DNA of 64,000 nucleotides from Bacillus sp. FJAT-45037 (GTDB lineage Bacteria > Bacillota > Bacilli > Bacillales > Bacillaceae_D). Under the pieces are notes generated by a model. That model was not told the origin of the DNA, ran no database searches, and worked only from the letters and a program-made list of their open reading frames with translations. The position numbers and the translations under genes are program-made. Positions 10,037 to 17,231 of this stretch are shown piece by piece (the stretch's first letter is position 1; every line of letters begins with the position of its first letter). Where the stretch lies: the NCBI RefSeq assembly GCF_002797325.1, contig NZ_KZ454938.1:1996267-2060266 (forward strand), in the 5' to 3' direction.

Positions 10037-10237
10037 TCACCGTTCACCCTTATTCTTAGTAGATCGCTTATCTAAAAATAATTTTATGGCTAGGGGAACG
10101 ATCCCAAACGTCCGATACACCAAAGGTAGTTTATCGGCTTTACGCGCTTCTCGTTCAGCCTTTCGTGCCTCTTTCGGTTGATCTAATCGTAAGACGAGTT
10201 GTTGAGTCACAAACTTCACATAGTCATTTAAAGACAT
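10037..10237 (-). CDS. yqzE: YqzE-like competence-locus protein
   Basis: A 66-residue basic protein starting MSLNDYVKFVTQQLV, with a charged KEARKAEREARKADK middle and a short hydrophobic FGIVPLAIKLF segment. That pattern is typical of YqzE, which follows comGG in B. subtilis. Here aroK lies between. The ATG at 10237 follows GAGGTG. Its function in transformation is not established. Confidence 0.8.
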   Translation of the reverse strand: MSLNDYVKFVTQQLVLRLDQPKEARKAEREARKADKLPLVYRTFGIVPLAIKLFLDKRSTKNKGER

Positions 10238-10284
10238 GGCCATCACCTCAATGGTTATTCATTTTAGTATGGCCGAAAAGATCT

Positions 10285-10785
10285 TTATCTAAGCAAATAT
10301 GACTTTAATTCATCAACAATTTCTAAGATAGATTTTTCTGTTGTATCAATCGTCACCGTCGCTTCTTTGTATAATGGTAAGCGATTTTGATACATTGCTT
10401 TTATTTCGTTCATATCTTTATTCTTAAGCAAAGGTCTTGATTGATCATTCATTGTGCGACGGACAATCTCTTCTACCGCGCAATCTAGAAAAACGACACA
10501 CCCTGAATTGTTCATCATTTCTCTATTTTTAGACCGAAGGATAATTCCTCCTCCTGTTGTTACGACGGCTTTTTTTTCTGCAAGCTCAGATAGCACTTTG
10601 GTCTCTAACGAACGAAAGTACTCCTCTCCGTATTTTTGAAACATATCTGATATCGCTAGCCCTTCACTTTGTTCAATCCATTGATCCGTGTCAATAACAT
10701 GATACCCAATTGCTTTGGCTAAAGCAAGTCCAACGGTTGTTTTTCCAGATCCCATAAAGCCCGTTAAATAAATCCGTTCATTCAC
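10285..10785 (-). CDS. aroK: Shikimate kinase
   Basis: Shikimate kinase (166 residues from GTG) phosphorylates shikimate in chorismate synthesis. The P-loop GFMGSGKT is at 9-16. The shikimate-binding aspartate is in DTDQWIE, and the GGGIIL motif and the lid arginine in QSRPLL are present. The GTG at 10785 follows GGGAGG and overlaps the comGG stop by 8 bases, so this metabolic gene is coupled to the end of the competence operon. A longer reading inside comGG is rejected. Confidence 0.93.
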   Translation of the reverse strand: MNERIYLTGFMGSGKTTVGLALAKAIGYHVIDTDQWIEQSEGLAISDMFQKYGEEYFRSLETKVLSELAEKKAVVTTGGGIILRSKNREMMNNSGCVVFLDCAVEEIVRRTMNDQSRPLLKNKDMNEIKAMYQNRLPLYKEATVTIDTTEKSILEIVDELKSYLLR

Positions 10786-11167
10786 GCCTTGAAACCTCCC
10801 AGTATTCCTGAATGACATGTGCCTGTTCGTCATAAAAAAAATGAGCCTGACGACTTCTATCTATATCATTTAAACGAACAACACAACTCACTAACCATTC
10901 AGTGTTTTTTTTCTGTTCTACATTAAGTGTAACGCTGCCGTGGTCATATGGAAAGAAAAAGTGGGTCGGTTCAACCATCGTCTGTACTTCATTTAAAAAG
11001 TCCATTAAACCAATTTGCATGTAGGCATCAAGTTGGCTGATATAGCCTTGTTCCGTCACAAAGCGCTTTTCTGCGATATAGCTATTCATCTGAGCAGAAA
11101 GCGCTAGAACGAGCAAAGTACAAAGAATAAGGACAAGTGGATAAACGAACCCTCGTTCATTGTTCAT
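10778..11167 (-). CDS. comGG: Competence minor pseudopilin ComGG
   Basis: A 129-residue protein with prepilin-like start MNNERG/FVYPLVLILCTLLVLAL and a single N-terminal hydrophobic helix. The last gene of the comGC-GG block, it overlaps comGF by 11 bases. ComGG is a minor component of the DNA-uptake pseudopilus. The position-5 glutamate of classical pilins is absent, as is usual for ComGG. Confidence 0.87.
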   Translation of the reverse strand: MNNERGFVYPLVLILCTLLVLALSAQMNSYIAEKRFVTEQGYISQLDAYMQIGLMDFLNEVQTMVEPTHFFFPYDHGSVTLNVEQKKNTEWLVSCVVRLNDIDRSRQAHFFYDEQAHVIQEYWEVSRRE

Positions 11168-11600
11168 TCGAACCTACCCCATACATTGGCATCATTCTAA
11201 AACTCCCTTCCGTTCCGTCTAGTAATAAGACAGCACAAGTTACTAAAACGTTTTCTTTATCGCAAGTAAAACGTTTCACCTGATAAAGAATAGGTACATA
11301 CCCACTATTATTGGTATATCGTCTAATTTGATCACCTGCTACATAACTATAACGGATCTCTGTACCATCCCCTTTTGTCATGACAACATGTCCTTCATTA
11401 GCTACTACGGATGTTGATTCTGATACCTCGCTAGCTAATTGATTAAAAAAAATAGTCATAACCAATTTTGAATTCGTATTGTCGCCAAAGCTTTGTTGCA
11501 CTATTTTAACCATGGTTGGCATCAGTAAAGTAAACATGACAACCATACACAATACAAACAGAGTCTCCATCAAAGTAAATCCGCCGTCATCTCTTAGCAT
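11157..11600 (-). CDS. comGF: Competence minor pseudopilin ComGF
   Basis: A 147-residue pseudopilin. The chosen ATG at 11600 gives MLRDDGG/FTLMETLFVLCMV, a classical type IV prepilin leader with glutamate at mature position 5, behind GAGGTG. Upstream in-frame sequence lies within comGE and is rejected. It overlaps comGE by 14 bases. ComGF-type C-terminal features (paired Cys in FTCDKENVLVTCAVLLLDG) are visible. Confidence 0.9.
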   Translation of the reverse strand: MLRDDGGFTLMETLFVLCMVVMFTLLMPTMVKIVQQSFGDNTNSKLVMTIFFNQLASEVSESTSVVANEGHVVMTKGDGTEIRYSYVAGDQIRRYTNNSGYVPILYQVKRFTCDKENVLVTCAVLLLDGTEGSFRMMPMYGVGSNEQ

Positions 11601-11910
11601 ACAGACACCTCTGATAAAAACGTGTATTCTCTCCATTAAATGAGATACACACCTCATACAGTCCTGTTACCGGATCGAGATGCTCCTGTTTTTCCATCCA
11701 AGAATCCACTGGAGTATTGACTTTAGCTGATCGTAAGTAGTCTTGAACAGACTGTTTCAATAAAGTATTTACTTCCTCTTCTTGTTTGATCGTTAATCGC
11801 TCATTGTAGATCGTTATGAAGGCAGGCAAAATCGCCAAGGAACACATAGATAACAGCGCTAAGGAGAGTATCACTTCCATTAAAGTGAATCCGTTATATT
11901 TTTCGATAAT
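11587..11910 (-). CDS. comGE: Competence minor pseudopilin ComGE, apparent ATT start
   Basis: The mature pilin start FTLMEVILSLALL needs a preceding leader. In frame upstream of the first ATG (11880) only EKYNG and two isoleucine codons occur before a TGA. ATT at 11910 lies behind AAAGGGGCGAGTGA and yields a leader IIEKYNG/FTLME of normal length (107 residues in total). Starting at 11880 would remove the prepilin peptidase site. The start lies within the end of comGD. Translation from a rare ATT codon is inferred, not proven. Confidence 0.82.
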   Translation of the reverse strand: MIEKYNGFTLMEVILSLALLSMCSLAILPAFITIYNERLTIKQEEEVNTLLKQSVQDYLRSAKVNTPVDSWMEKQEHLDPVTGLYEVCISFNGENTRFYQRCLYAKR

Positions 11911-12337
11911 TCACTCGCCCCTTTCCGAGTGTAACTGTGTATCCATACTTATCGTCACCAACATACAAAAACATTGTTCCAGAATACCGAGGATTCCCAT
12001 TTGACAAAAAGATGATGCTATTATTAGGGAGAGAGCTTGTTTCAAAATACATATTTTCTACAGGGAAAGGTCTAGTTACTAGGAGTTCACCTGCAAATGA
12101 TTGCACGCGATACTCGTTAGTACTACTTTCAATGCGCAATCGCACTTGCGAACCACTAGATATTGCTAAGTGCTGTGCAAGTAAAACGTCCTGCAAAAAT
12201 TGATCGGCAATTTGTTCGTGTGTATAATCTTTTACGTTAAATTGAAAAGAAATTAAAGGAAGAAGTAGAAGAATGGAGAGGATGGAGAGTGTTAGGAGTA
12301 ATTCAAAAAGGGTATGTCCTGATTGTGAATGGGTCAC
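11894..12337 (-). CDS. comGD: Competence minor pseudopilin ComGD
   Basis: A 147-residue pseudopilin starting at GTG two bases after the comGC stop. The leader is MTHSQSG/HTLFELLLTLSIL, with His rather than Phe at mature position 1 and Glu at position 5. A hydrophobic helix is followed by a beta-rich globular part. It is part of the competence pseudopilus and is tightly packed with comGC and comGE. Confidence 0.88.
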   Translation of the reverse strand: MTHSQSGHTLFELLLTLSILSILLLLPLISFQFNVKDYTHEQIADQFLQDVLLAQHLAISSGSQVRLRIESSTNEYRVQSFAGELLVTRPFPVENMYFETSSLPNNSIIFLSNGNPRYSGTMFLYVGDDKYGYTVTLGKGRVNYRKI

Positions 12338-12339
12338 AA

Positions 12340-12648
12340 TTAAGAAGTCTCTTCCACTTTACCATTAGTAAGTTTGAGCACTTCTCCATTCGGACATGTA
12401 GAGGTTTCAATATAGTTTTCATCAAGCAATGGTTGAAGCGACTCTAGTTTCTTTCCATTTTCAATTTCGTAAGCGTGTACTTGGGTTTGGATCAACTTTA
12501 CCGTTGCCTCACAACCTTTAGAACCAGCCACTTCATTGTTTTTCGTCATATTAGGAATCGCGATCAATAAGAGAATGGAGATAATCATTAACACAACAAG
12601 CATTTCTACTAAAGTAAAACCTTTTTCATGCTTTAAGAACTTTTTCAT
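12340..12648 (-). CDS. comGC: Major competence pseudopilin ComGC
   Basis: A 102-residue class-typical pilin with leader MKKFLKHEKG/FTLVEMLVVLMIISILLLIAIP, Glu5 present, and a cysteine pair (GCEA and TCPN) that matches the disulfide of ComGC. It is processed by ComC peptidase and polymerised into the DNA-uptake pseudopilus. The ATG follows GAGGTGA. Unusually, the gene upstream is not comGB. A divergent yidD and a tRNA array intervene, so a local promoter is needed. Confidence 0.95.
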   Translation of the reverse strand: MKKFLKHEKGFTLVEMLVVLMIISILLLIAIPNMTKNNEVAGSKGCEATVKLIQTQVHAYEIENGKKLESLQPLLDENYIETSTCPNGEVLKLTNGKVEETS

Positions 12649-12672
12649 TTTTAATCACCTCGAGGTAGGTTT

Positions 12673-12702
12673 TTAACGCGGCGTGGGAGATACGGGGAAC
12701 AT
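12673..12702 (-). other. Possible 9-codon leader peptide ahead of comGC
   Basis: On the minus strand a near-perfect ribosome binding site AAAGGAGG sits six bases before ATG. A short frame encoding MFPVSPTPR and TAA ends 24 bases before comGC. Seen directly; that it is translated is an inference. Confidence 0.35.
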
Positions 12703-12729
12703 TTTATCCTCCTTTCTTCTGTCATCGTT

Positions 12730-12738
12730 TGCTATAAT
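12730..12738 (+). promoter_or_regulatory. Extended -10 promoter of yidD
   Basis: TGC followed by a perfect TATAAT (12733-12738), 50 bases before the yidD start. No good -35 is seen. Confidence 0.5.
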
Positions 12739-12765
12739 TAGACATATATGATTAAATTCCTGCAA
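12737..12765 (-). promoter_or_regulatory. Candidate promoter of comGC-GG
   Basis: Minus strand TTGCAG (12760-12765), a 17-base spacer and TCTAAT (12737-12742). Its -10 overlaps the yidD -10 on the other strand. No convincing paired ComK box was found nearby. Confidence 0.4.
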
Positions 12766-12789
12766 CTTTTTTTTAGAAGGATGGTTTTT

Positions 12790-13026
12790 ATGAAAAAAAT
12801 CTTGTTATTACTGATTCGCTTCTATCAAAAGATCCTCTCTCCCTTAAAACCACCAACATGTCGATTTTATCCGACATGTTCTCACTACGGAATCGAAGCG
12901 ATTCAACGTTTTGGCGCATTAAAAGGGACTTGGTTAACTATAAAACGTTTAAGTAAATGTCATCCCTTTCACAAAGGCGGCATTGATTTAGTTCCTGATA
13001 AAAAAGATCCAGCAAAAAAAAGCTAA
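12790..13026 (+). CDS. yidD: Membrane protein insertion efficiency factor YidD
   Basis: A 78-residue YidD-family protein. An amphipathic N-terminus ([20 protein letters not shown]) is followed by the signature [15 protein letters not shown] with conserved cysteines and a later CHPF. It assists YidC-dependent membrane protein insertion. The ATG at 12790 is spaced nine bases from AGAAGG; the ATG at 12781 is too close. It lies inside the split comG operon on the opposite strand. Confidence 0.93.
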   Translation: MKKILLLLIRFYQKILSPLKPPTCRFYPTCSHYGIEAIQRFGALKGTWLTIKRLSKCHPFHKGGIDLVPDKKDPAKKS

Positions 13027-13056
13027 CGACTGATTTTACTGTCGTTAGCTTTTTTA
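13016..13056. terminator. Terminator between yidD and the tRNA array
   Basis: Stem AGCTAACGAC/GTCGTTAGCT (13021-13030 with 13041-13050) flanked by A and T runs. It can stop yidD and also readthrough from the tRNA array towards comGC. Confidence 0.9.
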
Positions 13057-13115
13057 ATATGGCTCTGTATTTCCGCAAAAAAACCATCCAGTCATTCGAC
13101 CAAATGGTTTGACAA

Positions 13116-13197
13116 TGCGGGTGAAGGGACTCGAACCCCCACGTCGTAAGACACTAGATCCTAAGTCTAGCGCGTCTGCCAATTCCGCCACACCCGC
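13116..13197 (-). tRNA. tRNA-Leu (TAG)
   Basis: 82 bases with long variable arm and anticodon TAG in CTTAGGA. CCA is not encoded. Last gene of the array in the direction of transcription. Confidence 0.95.
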
Positions 13198-13206
13198 GTA
13201 TTTAAA

Positions 13207-13282
13207 TGGTGAGCCATGAAGGATTCGAACCTTCGACCCTCTGATTAAAAGTCAGATGCTCTACCAACTGAGCTAATGGCTC
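13207..13282 (-). tRNA. tRNA-Lys (TTT)
   Basis: Cloverleaf with anticodon TTT in CTTTTAA, T-loop GGTTCGAATCC and encoded CCA. Confidence 0.97.
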
Positions 13283-13397
13283 GTAGTTTTTCAATGATGT
13301 TTAACCACGAAGGTTACGGACGATGCTTTGCTTTATCTTAACCTTTTTGTTCACTTTCCATTCAAGGAAAAGAACAAGATTCGTATTATGAAGCTAA

Positions 13398-13472
13398 TGG
13401 TGACCCGTACGGGATTCGAACCCGTGATACCGCCGTGAAAGGGCGGTGTCTTAACCGCTTGACCAACGGGCC
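13398..13472 (-). tRNA. tRNA-Glu (TTC)
   Basis: Cloverleaf GGCCCGTTGGTCAAGCGG with anticodon TTC in CTTTCAC. CCA encoded. About 115 spacer bases separate it from tRNA-Lys, the longest gap in the array. Confidence 0.97.
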
Positions 13473-13487
13473 ATTAAAATAAAAAAG

Positions 13488-13578
13488 TGGCGGAGAAGGA
13501 GGGATTTGAACCCTCGCGCCGCTTGCGCGACCTACACCCTTAGCAGGGGCGCCCCTTCAGCCACTTGGGTACTTCTCC
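13488..13578 (-). tRNA. tRNA-Ser (GCT)
   Basis: 91 bases with a long variable arm and anticodon GCT in CTGCTAA. G73 and encoded CCA. Confidence 0.97.
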
Positions 13579-13579
13579 A

Positions 13580-13654
13580 TGGCTCCACAGGTAGGACTCG
13601 AACCTACGACCAATCGGTTAACAGCCGATTGCTCTACCACTGAGCTACTGTGGA
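13580..13654 (-). tRNA. tRNA-Asn (GTT)
   Basis: 75 bases, acceptor TCCACAG, anticodon GTT in CTGTTAA, CCA encoded. One base separates it from tRNA-Ser. Confidence 0.97.
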
Positions 13655-13655
13655 A

Positions 13656-13732
<77 letters not shown>

Positions 13733-13748
13733 CTAGAAAATAAGAAAA

Positions 13749-13819
13749 AGCGGGTGATGAGAATCGAACTCACATCATCAGCTTGGAAGGCTGAGGTTTT
13801 ACCACTAAACTACACCCGC
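13749..13819 (-). tRNA. tRNA-Gly (TCC)
   Basis: 71 bases, acceptor GCGGGTG, anticodon TCC in CTTCCAA, U73, no encoded CCA. Confidence 0.95.
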
Positions 13820-13850
13820 ATATAAATAATCTTGTTATATAGATAAGGAA

Positions 13851-13927
13851 TGGTGCGCCCTGAGAGATTCGAACTCCCGACCTTTTGATTCGTAGTCAAA
13901 CACTCTATCCAGCTGAGCTAAGGGCGC
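13851..13927 (-). tRNA. tRNA-Arg (ACG)
   Basis: 77 bases, acceptor GCGCCCT, anticodon ACG in CTACGAA, CCA encoded. Position 34 would be deaminated to inosine by TadA. Confidence 0.97.
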
Positions 13928-13934
13928 TAGTATA

Positions 13935-14006
13935 AGCGGAAGACGAGATTCGAACTCGCGACCCCCACCTTGGCAAGGTGGTGTTCTACCACTGAACTAC
14001 TTCCGC
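13935..14006 (-). tRNA. tRNA-Gly (GCC)
   Basis: 72 bases, acceptor GCGGAAG, anticodon GCC in TTGCCAA, U73, no encoded CCA. Confidence 0.95.
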
Positions 14007-14013
14007 AAAGAAA

Positions 14014-14088
14014 TGGCTGGGCTAGCAGGATTCGAACCTACGCATGACGGAATCAAAATCCGTTGCCTTACCGCTTGGCGATAGCCCA
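14014..14088 (-). tRNA. tRNA-Gln (TTG), array copy
   Basis: 75 bases, acceptor TGGGCTA, anticodon TTG in TTTTGAT, CCA encoded. A second, inverted tRNA-Gln with the same anticodon lies at 17054-17125. Confidence 0.97.
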
Positions 14089-14104
14089 TTGCGTAAATTT
14101 TATA

Positions 14105-14181
14105 TGGGGCGACTGATGGGAATTGAACCCACGAGTGCCGGAATCACAATCCGGTGCGTTAACCACTTCGCCACAATCGCC
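14105..14181 (-). tRNA. tRNA-His (GTG)
   Basis: 77 bases. The acceptor pairs GCGATTG with CAGTCGC and has the extra G-1 opposite C73 that identifies tRNA-His. Anticodon GTG, CCA encoded. Confidence 0.97.
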
Positions 14182-14191
14182 TCAATATAAA

Positions 14192-14276
14192 TGGTGGAGG
14201 GGGACGGATTCGAACCGCCGAACCCGGAAGGAGCGGATTTACAGTCCGCCGCGTTTAGCCACTTCGCTACCCCTCC
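14192..14276 (-). tRNA. tRNA-Tyr (GTA)
   Basis: 85 bases with a long variable arm, acceptor GGAGGGG, anticodon GTA in CTGTAAA, A73 and encoded CCA. Confidence 0.97.
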
Positions 14277-14292
14277 ACTATATAATTTTAAA

Positions 14293-14369
14293 TGGCGGTC
14301 CGGACGGGACTCGAACCCGCGACCTCCTGCGTGACAGGCAGGCATTCTAACCAACTGAACTACCGGACC
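14293..14369 (-). tRNA. tRNA-Asp (GTC)
   Basis: 77 bases, acceptor GGTCCGG, anticodon GTC in CTGTCAC, G73, CCA encoded. Confidence 0.97.
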
Positions 14370-14387
14370 ATTATAATTGAATTAAAT

Positions 14388-14464
<77 letters not shown>

Positions 14465-14540
14465 ACGTTGTAGATTAAAGGATGTTCTCTTTTTTTAGGA
14501 GTTAAATTATCCTTTAAAAATTCTCATAAGTTAGATGAAA

Positions 14541-14633
14541 TGGAGGAGGAAGAGGGATTCGAACCCCCGCGCGGTTTGACCCGCCTGTCGGTTTTCAAGA
14601 CCGATCCCTTCAGCCAGACTTGGGTATTCCTCC
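14541..14633 (-). tRNA. tRNA-Ser (TGA)
   Basis: 93 bases with a long variable arm and anticodon TGA in CTTGAAA. CCA is encoded. The discriminator base reads U73, whereas serine tRNAs commonly carry G73. Confidence 0.95.
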
Positions 14634-14643
14634 ATCATTCAGT

Positions 14644-14719
14644 TGGTGGAGCCTAGCGGGATCGAACCGCTGACCTCCTGCGTGCAAGGCAGGCGCTCTC
14701 CCAGCTGAGCTAAGGCCCC
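14644..14719 (-). tRNA. tRNA-Ala (TGC)
   Basis: 76 bases, acceptor GGGGCCT with A73, anticodon TGC in TTGCACG, CCA encoded. First gene of the 16-tRNA array. No rRNA gene is adjacent. Confidence 0.97.
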
Positions 14720-14798
14720 AATTACTTAACTTAATATCGATTGTAGCCGTGTGTTTGTTGTGCACCAGCGACGTTTAATAATGTACCACGAAACCAAA

Positions 14799-14848
14799 TA
14801 AAAAAACAAGCTTTTTTTAGAAAAATATGATCTTTCTCTAAAAAAAGC
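14799..14848 (-). terminator. Terminator after comGB
   Basis: A 12-bp stem (14810-14821 with 14837-14848) rich in A-T pairs and followed on the minus strand by a T-run. It would separate comGAB transcription from the tRNA array. Confidence 0.7.
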
Positions 14849-14870
14849 GTTAAAACAGTTACTACAATGC

Positions 14871-15914
14871 CTATTGGATCGTACTAATCATTTGAAACAT
14901 CGGCAACATAATCGCTAAAAATAAAATAAAAATAAATCCACCGATAAATAAAAAAACAATTGGTTGCAAAAAATCCATGAATTTTTTTAATTTATCGTCC
15001 ATTTCATTATAAATTAAATAACTAAAATTTTCTAGGTCAGAACCTAAATAGCCCGTCCTCTCTCCGTTCTCAATAACAAATGCCAACTCTTGTGTGAAAT
15101 ACTCCCTTTTACGAATTAATGTGTGCAAAGATACACCAAGTCGCAGCTCCGCTTTAAGTGAAACTGCTTCTTGCTGCATAAATGGTAAATGTTCCTGTTT
15201 TTCGAAAATGCTTAATGCTTGTTGAAGTGAAGTCCCCGTGAGTAATAGCCTTCCGAATTGTAATGAGAAGAAATATGTACACACTTGTTGTACCATCGTT
15301 GAGAGGAACGGAACCTTGAGATAAAATTGCATACGACGTTTAGGAGACCACTTCTTTTTAGATAAGATTAAATATCCGGCTAAAGCACCCAAACAAAAAA
15401 GAAAAAGAAAACCTACATATGGAACAGCTTTGAGAGATTGTAGAACAAAAGTTGTGAGGAGAGGTGGTTCACCACCAAGGGTGTCAAATAAAGTGGTGAA
15501 ATGTGGTACGACAAACTGATGAAGGACGAGGAGAACAACAAAACAGATCCAAACTAACAGAATCGGATAACGAAGAAGTTTCTGTACTTGCTCCTTTGCT
15601 TCTTGGCGTTTTTTTAATAATTCACCAGCCTTAATAAATCCTTCACTAACTTGTCCATGAAACTGGTAAAAGTATAAAAATGCGACAATATCACTTGGAA
15701 TGGGAAAAAGAGAAAATGCTCGGTGTATCTCTTGACCTTCTCTTAAAGCGATCTTCACCTGTTCAAGTGGTTGCTTCATAGAGTCTGGCACATGAATGAG
15801 CATAAAGGCTAATGCATCATCCATCTTATAACCTTGTTCTAGCAATACGCCTAACCGATGTAGCGTTTTAGCATAATTCATACGGTTGTTGTGATTGGTA
15901 AATAAACGAATCAC
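14871..15914 (-). CDS. comGB: Competence type II secretion-like membrane protein ComGB
   Basis: A 347-residue GspF/PilC-family polytopic protein with two duplicated cytoplasmic domains and three membrane segments (about 145-165, 185-210 and 320-345). It is the platform for pseudopilus assembly. The chosen GTG at 15914 overlaps the comGA stop (GTGA), with family-like N-terminus VIRLFTNHNNRMNYAKTLHRLG. A longer frame inside comGA is rejected. It ends at a terminator instead of running into comGC. Confidence 0.92.
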   Translation of the reverse strand: MIRLFTNHNNRMNYAKTLHRLGVLLEQGYKMDDALAFMLIHVPDSMKQPLEQVKIALREGQEIHRAFSLFPIPSDIVAFLYFYQFHGQVSEGFIKAGELLKKRQEAKEQVQKLLRYPILLVWICFVVLLVLHQFVVPHFTTLFDTLGGEPPLLTTFVLQSLKAVPYVGFLFLFCLGALAGYLILSKKKWSPKRRMQFYLKVPFLSTMVQQVCTYFFSLQFGRLLLTGTSLQQALSIFEKQEHLPFMQQEAVSLKAELRLGVSLHTLIRKREYFTQELAFVIENGERTGYLGSDLENFSYLIYNEMDDKLKKFMDFLQPIVFLFIGGFIFILFLAIMLPMFQMISTIQ

Positions 15915-16924
15915 CCTACCCACAACCTTTCTAACTCGTTCTCTTCGATGATTCCAAGTGCCCACGCTTTTCTTGCCTGGTGCTTTAAGTCATTCACCTC
16001 ACGAATAGTCGTGCATTCAATCATTTGTTTAATTTGTTGATTGTATTCAAACGTATATAAAGCACTGCGCTGTTCTCGCGTGTCCTCCGCTTTTTTTTTC
16101 CGAACTAAACATTGACATATCACAGCCTTCAAGGCTTCTTTAACATCATTTTCCGATACACCAAAGTCCAGCAACCTTAAAATGGAAGCATAATTATTAC
16201 TAGCATGAACGGTCGCAAAGACTAGATGCCCTGTGAGAGCTGCACGAACAGCTAACTTTGCTGTATTCGCATCCCGAATTTCGCCGACCATCATAATGTC
16301 AGGGTCATGTCTAAGCGCTGCTTTTAATCCCACTTCAAATGTAATACCTGCTTTTTGATTCGTCTCGATTTGAATAAATGAATCAATTGATTGTTCAATA
16401 GGATCTTCAATTGTGATGATTTTTTTTGATTCTTTAGAAAGGATTTCGTTTAGAATAGCGTAAAGAGTGGTTGTTTTTCCTGACCCTGTCGGACCAGAGA
16501 TTAAACATAATCCGTGAGTAAAAGAAAGTAATTGCATAAGATGTCGTTGACTTGATAATAATACGGGGAGAGACATAAGTTGATGATTGACTGTTTGAGG
16601 AAGAATTCGAATAGCTAGACTTTCTTTGTTTCGAGTCGGTAACGTAGATAGGCGCAATGCATACTCTTTCTTATCAATTATTACATTCATGGAATAGCTT
16701 TGAGGAAGTCTTTTCTCACCTATATTCATTCCACTATTGTACTTTAGGTGACCCAGTAATCTTTCTCCAAGAATCGGTGGTATCTCTTGATGATTGGTCA
16801 ACTTTCCATTAATACGAAACTGTATGAGCCAACGATGATCTGTTGGGACAAGGTGAATATCGGAAGCACCTTGCTTAATTGCCTCACAGACGACAGACGT
16901 ACTTACATTTTCAACATCATACAA
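15911..16924 (-). CDS. comGA: Competence traffic ATPase ComGA
   Basis: A GspE/PilB-type ATPase of about 337 residues that powers pseudopilus assembly. The N-terminal ASDIHLVP motif is near 20-27 and Walker A GPTGSGKT at about 144-151. The aspartate box TIEDPIEQ, the Walker B region VGEIRDANTA and a GHLVFATVHA His box follow. The likely start is TTG at 16924, six bases after GAGGTGAT; GTG at 16933 overlaps that site. First gene of the separated comGAB unit. A TACAAT -10 lies upstream, but no clear ComK box. Confidence 0.93.
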   Translation of the reverse strand: MYDVENVSTSVVCEAIKQGASDIHLVPTDHRWLIQFRINGKLTNHQEIPPILGERLLGHLKYNSGMNIGEKRLPQSYSMNVIIDKKEYALRLSTLPTRNKESLAIRILPQTVNHQLMSLPVLLSSQRHLMQLLSFTHGLCLISGPTGSGKTTTLYAILNEILSKESKKIITIEDPIEQSIDSFIQIETNQKAGITFEVGLKAALRHDPDIMMVGEIRDANTAKLAVRAALTGHLVFATVHASNNYASILRLLDFGVSENDVKEALKAVICQCLVRKKKAEDTREQRSALYTFEYNQQIKQMIECTTIREVNDLKHQARKAWALGIIEENELERLWVG

Positions 16925-17053
16925 AAGGATCACCTCATGTAAATTTTATTGTACTATGTTTGATCATTTTTTCTATTCGACAAGATGATTTAAAAACCTT
17001 CAACTTTCTTGCATAAAATACATGGAGTTGGAAAACATATTAGTACAAAGCGA

Positions 17054-17125
17054 TGGGCTATAGCCAAGTGGTAAGGCAACGGACTTTGACTCCGTGATGC
17101 GTTGGTTCAAATCCAGCTAGCCCAG
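17054..17125 (+). tRNA. tRNA-Gln (TTG), solitary copy
   Basis: 72 bases, acceptor TGGGCTA/TAGCCCA with G73, anticodon TTG in CTTTGAC, no encoded CCA. It is inverted relative to the array copy at 14014-14088 and followed by its own terminator. Confidence 0.96.
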
Positions 17126-17133
17126 TACCTATT

Positions 17134-17170
17134 AAAAGAGGACGTAAGCCATGGCTTACGTCCTCTTTTA
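17134..17170 (+). terminator. Terminator of solitary tRNA-Gln
   Basis: A perfect 17-bp inverted repeat (17134-17150 with 17153-17169) ending in TTTT, just after the tRNA and before mscL. Confidence 0.9.
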
Positions 17171-17231
17171 TTCATGTCTGTCCAACACTAGCATATGCAT
17201 GAGAGAAACCCTTAAAAAACAGGTGATGCAT

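Noticed and set aside
16925-17053. Paired ComK boxes before comGA
   Set aside because: A-rich and T-rich blocks occur, but no AAAA-N5-TTTT pair at correct spacing was found by eye.
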